NCBI GenBank assembly: GCA_034687125.1
Contig: JAQGBZ010000363.1
Coordinates: 1-61,739 of the forward strand
Length of the DNA stretch: 61,739 bases
From: Neelides folsomi
Lineage: Eukaryota; Arthropoda; Collembola; Neelipleona; Neelidae
Direction of reading: 5' to 3'
Shown in pieces: positions 32,535 to 44,300 of this stretch. A model generated the notes under the pieces. The model saw nothing but the letters and a program-made list of their open reading frames with translations. It did not search any database and was not told the DNA's origin. The translations under genes were made by a program, and so were the position numbers. Positions within the stretch are counted from its first letter, which is position 1; every line of letters starts with the position of its first letter.

Positions 32535-35500
32535 ATGCCGAGTTATAATATTGATCTGATTGATCTTGCAAGGCGGTTGAAACATGAAAAACTTTTTGTT
32601 TCAAATGAAAGGAAAGAAATTGAAGGATTAAACAGAAAGGTATGATTACAACATTTGAAAGTATTATAAGAAACCCATTGATTGCTGAATTGCTGGTGCT
32701 TTAATTTGAAACGACCACAAATTAAAATATATCCTTACTCTGTAAACTTTATAATTAACTGTCAATCTGAAATTACATTATTTAATTATATTTGTATTAC
32801 AGGTCCAATTGCTTTCGACCGGACTCCTACATCAAACATGGCTAACAGGACAGCATCGTTTAGCTCTAGAAAAATTCTCCCGGGGTCCCGGCTCTTCACC
32901 ATTCGTTTGTCCTTTCGTTTCGATCCCTTCAACTAACGGAGGCGATGTGGCTGAAAATTTAGAGCTCACTGAAGCACATAAGCATATTTGTCCTAAATAT
33001 CTTCAGTCGTATATTGACTTAATAGCACTCCTTCGAAATCATCCAGACATTGTCGGTCTTTGTCTTTCAACTTATGAAAGAGAAAAATCAAATTGCAATA
33101 GTTCAACCTCTATCACTTTCGGAGATGTTCTTCAAGCAGTCGTTAACATTTATGGTATACTCTACCTAAATATTCATAATAATTATCTATCTTAGTTTTT
33201 TAATTTAATTAAAACTCTCTGATCATGTAAAACATTTAATTAATCAAATTTTAACTTTATTTTCAACTATAGGAGGCATCGGTGGTCCTCTGCCTGCTGA
33301 TGGAACGTTACATTTAAAACTTCTGAGTGTCTTAGCTGGACTTCAAGTAAGACATCATTTGTTTTAATACACAATTTTCAAATATTTCTAATACTAATGA
33401 CTAATAAAACCCATTGAATATTTAATAGCTTGTTGGAAGTGAAAGCCCTCGAAGAGTTCTTCGCGTTGGATCATGTGCATTTAGTTCTTTGTACAGAATT
33501 ATTTCTGAAACAATTCCATCATCTCGGCTTTTTTTAGTTGGAGCTCTTCATCAACCTATTACTCAATTGCTCTCTTCACAAGAACTCATTTGCCTTGGAA
33601 CAAATATTCCTGCCATGAGTCCGCTTTCTTCCATTGATCATTCAATTGTTGAGAATCCAAATTCAACTGTCAATCGAGATATTGCATCATTGGATAAAAC
33701 GGAGAAAATGGCTCAACTCACCAAATTATTTATTGAAAGCATTTTGGATAACATCCATGCATTCCCAACAGGTTATTACTTTTATATAAAATATATGGTA
33801 CATAATTACTTATTTTGTAAAGTTTGAAAGAATACCCAATGTTCAAAAAATACTAATTTTTTGTATTACAGGCTTAGCTTGGCTCATCAAGTCAGTCCAT
33901 ACTCAATTAAGTGGATCATTACCAGAAAAAGAAGTCTCGGCAATTTGCACTGATTTAATATGGGCATTATTTATTTGCCCAGCTGTAACAAATCCAGAGC
34001 CATTTGGAGTAACTGATGCTCCTGTCGGATCGCAAGCTAGGCATACTCTTTCTCAGGTATTAAATTACAAATATCATTTTAGATTGTAAATAGACTTAAT
34101 ATATTTTCATTCTTTAATTACTTTTGATAAATATACTAAATTGCCTTTTAGGTTGCAACAATTTTACAAGCCTTAGCACTTTATCGATGGGAAGGATCGG
34201 ATCCAAGGTTAACAGAGTACATTTCGTATTTTGATCCGGTAATTTCCTAATTGAATACAATGTTACTTTATTCCACTTTTCTAACATTAAGTATTGTCGA
34301 GACTATCGCATTTACTTAATTCAATATATTGAAGTTTATCTTTATTTGGAATTCAGGAGTCTCTTAGCTCAATACTCGATCATGTTCTGAGTCTTGAAGG
34401 ACTTCCAACTGAGCAATCCATCGCATCAAGCCTTTCCAGAAGAACTGTACTAATTCCAGAAAACCTTCTTCAACCTTTGTTCCTCTTTTTGAAGGAATCT
34501 CTCGTATTATTAGAACAAAATGGAAAGTTGACCGACATTGAAATTTGGCCAACTCTCGTGAAGCTCACCACGACTGTGAATGAAAATATTACTCAAGTGA
34601 ATTCCTCATCGGCTCAATCAACGATGAATTCTGCAAGTTCAAATGCGACTGTTGGAAATAATACGAATTTATCAAGTTCATTTAATTCGTTAACAACATC
34701 GAGCAGTCCTTCACACACTCCAAATTTCTTAACCAATGGACGGAGAAATTTGTTAAATAGTAAATACAAACTATAATTCTAATTCTTTTTAGCATTATAT
34801 GAATCGATATATATTTATTAAATTTTATATAGGATTCAGCTCTTCAAGTTCACCTCGACCTGAATCTAAAGTGATTCCTCCGCCTGATGTGAATGGAAAC
34901 ATTTCGGTCATCGTTTTTCCTGTAACACAACAAGCTTGGGAGTGGGTTGGAATGTCTTGTGAAGCTGAAGTAATAGCAGCTGGAAAGAAATCAGTTTCTG
35001 TCGGTCCAGCTGACGTTGTTGATCCTCTTGTTGGTATAGAAGACGCTGAAGATGAGGAAAGAGAAGACCGGGGAAGCATCGGAGAAAAACGGACAAGATT
35101 CTCATTGTCTCATGATGATGGATCTATTGGTATAACGTAAAAATAATAATTAACTCACTCTAATTTTAAGACAAGATGATTCGATTCAATTACATTAATA
35201 CAAGTTATTGAATTTCTATTAAAAAAACTTTTTTATTGTGCAGGTACAAGTGATAATCTTGAAGCTGTCTCCGAAGCAGCATCAACTCATTCAGTTTCAA
35301 GTTCAATAGAACTTGAAGATCAGAACGACAATTTATCTGATATGCTTTCGGCTAACGTTTCTGGCAGAGGAACTCCAAATGTATCAGGAAGGAACACGCC
35401 ACAGGAAGAAGCTGACGAGAGCGGCATGGGAGATGAAGTCGATGGAAGAGAAGTTGACAATGAGGATGTTGTTATGAGAGATGATGTCAATGATGCAAAT

Positions 35501-38500
35501 GACGGGGAAATTCGTGAACCAGAGGAAGGAAATGTCAATCCACCCAATCTGAATAATCTAAATCTTCATGGTCATCAAATGCCTGATCCGGCAAAACAGG
35601 CAAGGTCGGAGATTCAAGATAAGTTTTGCAAGTTTGAAATTCGAAAAGCCATGTTTGGTGGTGACGAGACTGTGTCATTAGTAAGTGACACTTGGAGTAC
35701 AGATGTTTTGGCCAGTGATAGCGAAATGGGAGGAGAAAATTCAAATCAACTTCATCAACTTCTAAATGTTGAAATGATGCGAGCAGGCCAGCGGCTTCCA
35801 AGTATCCCAAATAATCCCGTTATTGATCGAGTTGTTGACATTTCGAATGTTGGTATTGCTGATTCAAATCCAAACAATGAGACCATGAGTGAAGCGTGGA
35901 GCACCGATGTAGCTGCTAATGATATTGAGAGGCTCCATGATTTTGATAATGATGATACGCTAAGTGTAGCAAGATCTGATGATACAGGACGATCTGAAAT
36001 TGAAAGTGTTTCTTACGACACTCCAAGAAGCTCTGGTAAGATTATAATTTTATAATTAAAAAGATTCTTTTGAAATATTTAATAATTGGAATGTATGAAT
36101 TATTGCTGTTGAATTAATTTTAAAATGGCAGTATTTTTATCAGTCTCAGGTAGAGGTGGAAATTATATGCAAAGACGCGATGAACCAATGAGAGATCTTC
36201 TTTTATTTGATGATCTTCAACCTGGAAATAATACTTGTTCAGACCCAATTTCTGTTCCGCTTCGGCCTTCTAATGATCTGCAAATTGTTCAAGATCAGCC
36301 AATGAACGAAATGAACCAAAATGTCCCAACTCCCCAACAAATTCTCATGCCAGGTATTGTTTATTGTTATATCTAATGTGTCATACGGCATTTAAGTCTT
36401 TGCAAAAATCAATCTGCTTAATTATGAAATTAGCATTCATATACCATAGTGTACAAATAAATAACAATGTTACTTAATAATTCAATTGCTTTTATGTTTG
36501 ACAGAAATAGTGAGTGCTTCGATTCCGGGATCGCTAGGTTTAAATCTTCTCAATTCTCTTTCGAGCTCAGCAAATGGAATCGGAAGCAATTTATTGCCTG
36601 GAACAAGTAGATCTGGAGCGATTCCTAAAACTATAAGCTTTGACAAAACTGCTGAACGAGGAGATAGGGTAATTCATATATTCAATTACAAGACTCTTTC
36701 ACTGATATTAATTAGCCTTAAAATAATATTATTGATTTAGATTTAGAGCAACAATGCAAAATATATTAAAAGGTTAAACTTTCATATTGAAATTAACAGG
36801 AAAATTGGGATGAAGAAAGCGGAAGAACGAGGAGATTTTTTAGAAATTTTCGATTGCCATTCCGAGGAAGGAATAGGAAATCAAGAGGTCATGACGAACG
36901 ATTCGAATGGGAAAATCGAAATTTAGATACTTCGGGAGCCCTTTCTGTTCCAAAGTTAAGGAAAAGTTTCTCTGAAGATTTGAATGGTCCAACTCCTTCA
37001 ACGAGCTCAGGTTTAATGATTTACATTTAATAAATATAAATATTTTTACTATTATTTAAACCCATGTTGATAAACATTTAACTCATTCATTAGGTTTAAA
37101 TGAAGAGAATGAGATTTTGGCAAAGTATAGAAGAAAACCAAGTTTGACTGATTCGACTGACGGTGGTCCAATTATGCCGAGAAATGATTTGAATGGAATT
37201 CTTGGGAATATTCCAAAGCATGGCTTACCTCCTCCAAATCATGGAAATCCTTCCGTCATTGTTCGTAAAGAATCGCTAAAAATTACTCGAGCAGAATTGG
37301 TTCATGACGCCAGGAAAAAACTTAGGAATGTTCTAAGTAACTGCGATCTTCAACTTTCTCAGGTAAAAATTTCAAGGTCTTGTTATCTAAATGAGTCTAC
37401 GCTTTATTTTATTTTCCATTTTATTGGATTTAAAAATCTAAAATATCTTTCTCATTAGAATTCTGATGGAATTCCAATTGATAATCTACTTATAAATTTA
37501 CTTCGAGTTGAAGTGGCTTCAGCTATTTCAAGATCCGATCAAGTATTGGCTGCCCAACTCCAAGAAGCCATTAGAACTATCAAGCAATTGGGTGTCGATG
37601 GGTAAATACTATATGATATTATAAATATTACATAACCAAAATACTCCATCCATAAAAATCAGAATTATTATCTAATCTTGATTTTTTTAGGTGCCGGAAA
37701 GTGCTGCGTCTTTTGAGAGATGATTATAGACGTCGTAGTGAATTCATCTCATATTTGATGCGTGCGAAGCAAGGGCTCCTTTCAACAATACAATTTCTTG
37801 AGCGATCAACTGTCCGAGCAAAACATGAAGGCGATACATATTCCCATTATTTAATCACAGAGTGTGTCCGTCTATGGCTTGAAGAAACAAATCAATGCTC
37901 ATTTGTCGAAGAGTTCATCACGGAATTCCGATCAGCGACAGCCGTTGATGAGAAAATTGAACTGTTGGAAGGATTCTTGTATTCTCTGGTTGATTTGTTT
38001 ATTGGAAACAAAGGTAATTCTAGTAAGAATCAACCAAATACTATTAACTTTCCTCAACATTTACACCACAATTACGATTGTTAAGTTATTTAATTATCTT
38101 AGTTTGAATTTAATTCATCCATACATTTTTCAGAACTCACTGAATGGCAGCTAGCCAAAACAGAATACGCCGTAGAACAGAATATTGTCTCAAAAATTTA
38201 CCTCCTTGCTTTATATCCAAATGACGATGCTGATGTTCATCGTGACGTGTAAGTATAACTTTTAATTAACAAGTAGCATTTAACTTTTATTGGGTTTACA
38301 TTTAGTTATTTCAAATGATTTTTAAAGTAATGGGAAATTTTTAAAATTTTACAGGGTTTTTAAAGAGCATATAACTAGACTTGAACAAGTGATTACTCCT
38401 TCTCACCGTGATTTAAGAATTCCAAAGTCCCAACTTGGAGAATGTCCATGGCCACCTGCACAAAGAGAACTCAAAATGTTGTCAGCATACAAGACACCTT

Positions 38501-38851
38501 CTGATAAGCTCAGATGCATCGTCCGCACATGTTCTCTTATTGTTAACCTTCTTTCTTCATCGGCTGAGAAGGTTGTGGCAGCTGATGATTTTGTCCCTGT
38601 ACTGGTCTTTGTGATCATTAAGGTGAATTATGATTTACATAATTTAATAATTTCTCAATCATAACTTTATAAGTAAATAAATTAACAGTTTTTTATATTG
38701 ATTATAGACGAATCCTCCAGCTCTACTTTCTACTATTCAATATGTCAACAGTTTTTACGGTCAAAGAATCTCCGGTGAAGATCAATACTGGTGGGTTCAG
38801 TTCTGTTCTGCAGTCGAATTCATCAAAACAATGGAATACAATTTGGATTAG
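32535..38851 (+). CDS. GAPVD1: GAPVD1 (GAPex-5/RAP6), RasGAP and VPS9 domain protein
   Basis: Eighteen exons: 32535-32639, 32803-33154, 33273-33346, 33429-33771, 33872-34056, 34152-34238, 34357-34759, 34833-35129, 35244-36035, 36150-36353, 36505-36668, 36800-37010, 37094-37362, 37459-37601, 37691-38013, 38134-38248, 38355-38622 and 38708-38851. All are in frame, for 1,492 residues (human is about 1,480). GAPVD1 works at the plasma membrane and early endosomes: its VPS9 domain activates Rab5-family GTPases and its N-terminal domain is RasGAP-like. The N-terminus (LARRLKHEKLFVSNERKEI) and the RasGAP region (about 100-430; AWLIKSVHTQL, WALFICPAVTNPEPFGV) are clear. The middle (about 500-1,050) is acidic, Ser-rich and low in conservation, with a near-repeat DTWSTDVLASD / EAWSTDVAAND. 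The VPS9 part (about 1,320-1,492) has KIYLLALYPN and ADDFVPVLVFVIIK, then NPPALLSTIQYVNSF. The start is the first ATG (MPSYNIDLIDL). Confidence 0.95.
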
Positions 38852-41080
38852 AGATTCCAACGTTAATGAGCAACTTGTTCATATTATTTGACTAAATATT
38901 ATATTCAATCATATTTAACGATAAGATATCTATGATTTAAAATGTGCTTATAACTGTTTACAGTAAGTTTTGGTTAGATTTAAAGTTAAAGTAATTTGGT
39001 TATCAGATATTAATTATTTGTAATTTATGTCACTCCCTTGAACATTTTTAATTATGTAATTGCAAAGTTCTGATAATAATTTTATTTAATTAACAAATAA
39101 TGCATGAATTTGGGACCGTTTTGGTGCTTTTTACGTAGTTCCAACTTTCAATGTTTTAGATTTACAATAAATTGACATTATAATGATTCAACAATAAATC
39201 ATACGAGAAATTGTTCTATACAATTATTAATTTTAGGATTTAATGTATTACAATAAAATATGCCTTAAGTTCATTTATCTAAAATTATATGATAATTCTA
39301 TTTGGATCTAAATATATCTTTTAAGTAAATATTAATCTTATATTACTATTTAGATTTCTAAATGAATAAAAACAATCAATCGATTTTTTCGTGTCGATCT
39401 TTTGATGAATGATCTTGCCATTACTATTATTTAAAATATATCTCAATGAGGCGTATTGACGTTTGATTGATTTGAAATGTGTAAACGTCAGATTGAGATT
39501 AAATCGTGAGCCAACTTTGAAAGAAGTCTAACGTGTGGGTGCTGAACTCATTGCATTCTCTTTAATTTTAAATGCATAGTGAACTCAGTCATGCACTCAA
39601 GTCTATTGCTAAATACTCTTCCGAATAAAAAGACTTTAGTAGTTATCTCAAATAAAGCACATTGGTGCTCTATATATTACTAATTGGTATGGGTAAAGTA
39701 TTTAAATATCGTTCGTAGCACACAAAAGATTTCAAATGAAATCAATGTGAAAACGCAATACAATAATACAAAATGATAAAAAGTGGAGCAATAAACCCCT
39801 CATTGTCTCACACGTGAGATTCCAACAACGGAACACGATACAAATGACAAATGAACGAGAAAATTGACATGATCAACAATTTGATTTACGTGACGACTGA
39901 CGATATCTAATATGTACAAATATTAATGTACTTGTACAATTAATATTTATAAAAATAAAATATATAGGTACGTAGCTACTCTGTCTGTAACATACATAAA
40001 AAGCATATTATTTATAATATAAGAATTCATGAATTATTCTCGGGGATGATTTTTTCTAATTGGACTTCCACTTTATCTATTTTTTCTAGAATGCTACACA
40101 AAACACAACTTTGATGATTGTATGAAGAATGCATTAAATGTAGTACACAGAAGAAAGTTTTAATTCTAATAAATGAATTTCTTTATCCATTTACTTATAT
40201 TTTATATAAATATTTAAGAATAATATTGTTGATTCATTACACTGCGTCGTTCGCTCTTACATTTATAGTATTAAGTAATTCGTATATTTATACAAACTTA
40301 CTTAAATAGCATTCGTGTATACAAAAAACAATTAATAACATACTACATATAATATTAGGTAATATGTAAATCGTTTAAATTATAAGTATTTACTTATATA
40401 ATATATGAATTTAGATTTATTATTATTATTATAATTTATTATCAAATATACTACAGTATCATTATAAAACTTTCAATTGTCATCAAATTTTACATTTTAC
40501 AAGCTAATTGACTAAATCATACGGTTTTATTTAATAAATCTATGATTTAAAAAATTGCAACGCTATGTGCAACTTCATTTTAACCCTCAATTGAGTAATA
40601 AAAAGAGTAATTGTGTTTATTGGAATTACATTATTTATTATAGCTTTTTTGCCTGATATCGCCTGATATGAGATATATCTAGATTGTAATTTTTTAACTT
40701 ATCATTTATTAGCTTTAACATTCAGTCCTATTCGCACGCAATAATTTTAAGGTACATATGCTTCATTGACATACGAAAATAAAATTTAGGAATTTTAAGT
40801 CGTTTGGTTAATGTACTCACGAAGTACTTACGTATAATATATACTTATGCATATATAATCTTTTATAAAGTTTGTGTAGTAGTACTAGTTTTTAAATATC
40901 AACGGTGAAATATTTATGCACATTGTTTGAATTCACCAAAAAACGAGACATTAAGCGTAATTATTTTACTTAAAATTTCCTGAACCTACTATGTATTTAA
41001 GGAAACAGCATAGGAGAAAACATAGGGAACAAAAGAACGCAGTGTCACCGTTAAAGTAGAGTCACCGAGAGTAATAATAT
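38852..41080. other. Gene-free spacer after GAPVD1
   Basis: 2.2 kb of AT-rich DNA between the converging GAPVD1 and glycosyltransferase genes. No coding frame is supportable. A 63-codon frame at 40118-40309 is hydrophobic AT-rich noise. Confidence 0.4.
39166..39171 (+). terminator. Putative polyadenylation signal of GAPVD1
   Basis: The first clear AATAAA past the GAPVD1 stop, about 315 nt downstream, with a second one 20-30 nt further on. Positional inference only. Confidence 0.3.
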
Positions 41081-41081
41081 A

Positions 41082-41157
41082 CAGGGTGGGCCATAATTAT
41101 CTTTCTATTTTATGTGATTGTTTATTTAAATAAGAAAGATACTTATGGCCCACCTTG
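41082..41157. mobile_element. 76-bp palindromic TA-flanked miniature mariner-like element
   Basis: The arms are inverted copies: CAGGGTGGGCCATAATTATC on the left, and CAAGGTGGGCCATAAGTATC as the complement of the right end. TA lies directly outside both ends. Termini of the CAGGGTG...-type and a TA duplication are typical of the Tc1/mariner superfamily. There is no coding capacity. It lies about 200 bp past the galactosyltransferase stop codon, probably within its 3' untranslated region or just beyond it. Confidence 0.7.
41121..41126 (-). terminator. Putative polyadenylation signal of the galactosyltransferase, inside the miniature element
   Basis: The nearest canonical AATAAA on the minus strand past the stop codon (about 235 nt away) lies in the loop of the palindromic element. 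I found no earlier AATAAA in 41161-41360. Confidence 0.3.
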
Positions 41158-41360
41158 TACAATAAATGGAACATTGAAATATACACAACAAACACCTTCA
41201 AAATATTTACAAAATATCTCTGGACCACAAAAGCATATTTAACCGCATTGAATATAAAATAACTCCACATATAACATCTATTTACATAAAATTACAATGT
41301 GTCCCGCATATTTATCAAATAAAAATTGTTAAATTAAATAAAAAATTAACTAAATCAGGG

Positions 41361-44300
41361 TCACTTTTTCACTGCCGATGTTTTAAAAGTGGCTGCTCCT
41401 ACACTTGGGCTATTTAGACTATTACTACTAATTATATTATTATTATTATTATTATTATTATTGCTAGATTGACTATTCTCTTTAGGATTACTCATTGGTT
41501 TGCTATTCACAGGATTAGTACTACTACTATTGTCTTTATTCGGTTCTTTTGACTTCACATTCGTGTAGATGACCTTGCACTTTGTCCTCCCGTCTAAGAT
41601 TTTCTTCCAAAGCTCGAATTGCTCATGGAAAGCGACCATGTGCATGCTGATAAGCTTCGCCAATGCACAAAATCCCGTCTTGTGAAAATTGACCTTCTTA
41701 TTTGCAAAGTCGGCTATGTTCATTCTTTTGATTCCCAATTCCTGGGCCACGATTCCAGTCGTGTAAACGTCCTCGAGCTTTAAATATGTTTTCTCCATGC
41801 CTGAAAAATAAAAAAAATTCATCATGATTGCTGATTGTTATATAAAGTAAGTATTGCGCAGTTAGCTAGGCTAGACTTAAGAAAACCGATTAGGGAGGAA
41901 TAAACAAGTATAGTTTCATGCCAAATTCAACGAATGAAAACGGCCTATGTAGTAAAATGTAAAATGATGTGATAAATATTAACAGGGAATGGAAAATCAT
42001 TTGTGAATGGTTTTTAGCTTTTTGATCAATCAAATCATATCATTGCTTAAAATCAAATACAGAGGGGAAGCGATAGCTTTCTTGATAAAATCCTAACGTT
42101 TCCTTTCACAAAAGTTCGAATTCTTTTAAATTATTAAAATGTATGTGATAAACCGTTACAAACATTACAATCGGAATTAATAGGAAGAATAGGAACAAGC
42201 TTATTGAATATAAAGCCAATAAAATAGCCAACAACACAAAAGTTCAAATCTTCAAATAAGGATTTTTGCTAATTTCAGTCGATTTCCTTTAATAACTTTA
42301 TATTGGAAAAGAGGTATGAATAATTTTCTTAAGGATAACCTCACATATTGATGTTTAACATATTTAATGAGAATTAGCATTGAATTGATCATAAATTGAA
42401 TGAAAATGAAATGGAGTATAATTGGAATTAGTAAAGCAGTGAAGGGTTGATGAGTTTCGGTCTTGTGAAAATCTCACCTTTGTCGAAGAGTGGTCGGGCG
42501 ATACGAGAGCTGAATAAGTAAGCAGGGCCGGTCGTGAAATCAGGATAGACCGTCTTTCGAAACTGTTGCCACGAAATGTAGTATTTGGACTTTTTGTTCC
42601 TCACTGGCTTCCACTTCCTCGCCAGTCTCCCGTACAACTTCGGCTGCTTCTTATCTTCATCCTACAACGAAAAGAACAATGAGTTGAGGGGAGGTCAAAG
42701 GGCGTTCGACCATTCAATCAGTTATTATCCCAACATCCAATTAATTTCTCTTTTCAACTCATCCCATTATCCGCTTCAATATCCATCTCACCTCAATCCT
42801 GTCAATGAAGTTGAGGAGGTTTGGCACGTTGATGAACATATCATCGTCCGTTTTGAGAACATAGTCCGACTGATTGCAGAAGGAGTCGATCCATTCTAAG
42901 GACGACATCGTTTTGAGCGTCAAATTATCATATGAGTCTTCAAAGTTTGCGACTATCAGATCATCATAGAGATGCTTCTCCGTCTCGATCCCGTCGAGGA
43001 TCGTCTCATTCTCTGTTTTACCTGCGAATCAAAAGAGAAAAAAATTGTTGATTAGGGAATTTTGAACATTTGTGCCGATCATTTTCAGTAATGAGACAAC
43101 GAACGCGGAAATCATCACAATTCGACTATAAACGATCAATTGGGAATAATGCAAACGCAAACTCATGAACAATTGGAGAATGAACAAAGCGTTTTTCTTT
43201 GATGGTCATCGTAATTGAAGACGAATTTTCCTACATTGAACTTAATCAGACTTCATACACTTGTGGTCAGCATGATGAAATGATGATGATTATTTCAATT
43301 TTGAACATTTGAATTTTTGTAAACATGACGCATACGGTTAAACTCATCATCGAAATATTCACGAATTATTCTTCCCACGAACACAACAATGTACAGTATG
43401 TTTATTTTTCAAATATTAATTTAATTCAATATTTATATAAATTGATATTATTTTCAATATCAATTGGTATAATAGGAAAATATCAGGAGTATCAATGTCA
43501 AAGTTTCATAAAAAGAAAGTGGATAGGATTACCATTTTATATACGTTAATTAAATTAAATTTTCTTAAATGAAACACCCAATTTATAATTTATTTTATGA
43601 AATATAAGAGCAATCCGTCACCGTCAGTACATTTTACATAAGAAGTTCAAGTTATTGTTCAATTCTCTGGTGTCATAATTTTATGAATAAGGAGAGGCAA
43701 ATGAGATGGACAGAAGCCAATTGAATCTTTATTCCCACTCATTTACTTTCATTTTGTGATCTAATATGAATATGAATTGTGGCCATACTGTAATTGTTTA
43801 AATATTCTTGAAATAAAATATCATAATAGCCATTAACGGCCCAATTAACCAAATTGGAGCTATGAAGGAACAAATATGAAAAATAAATAATAATATGCAA
43901 GTAGTTCAATTTTCTGATGCAATTGTCTTCAATCAACAAACTGTTCAGCCCATTGTTCTCCTAAGTAGTTTTCTATGATTTTAATCCACCCTTAGATGCA
44001 ATAGTGCAATATGATATTTTAATTGGATTTTTAGGTTCACTTTACATTGATTTTGACCTGTCGTTTTTTGACTCAATCACTAAACGAAGTTAATCCAACG
44101 AATAGTCCGCCGTTACTCTTAACAATGACCTCAAGACCCCCACCAAATTAGACAATAACGCACTTCATGAAGCCATCCATTTTAAAGAAGGTGATTGAGT
44201 AATTATGTTCAACGTGTTCATCTTAATGTGTTGAGGCAAGATGACAACGCCCAAATTGCCCACCACGTCTTTTGCTATATTAAGTGGGACTGCTAACGAT

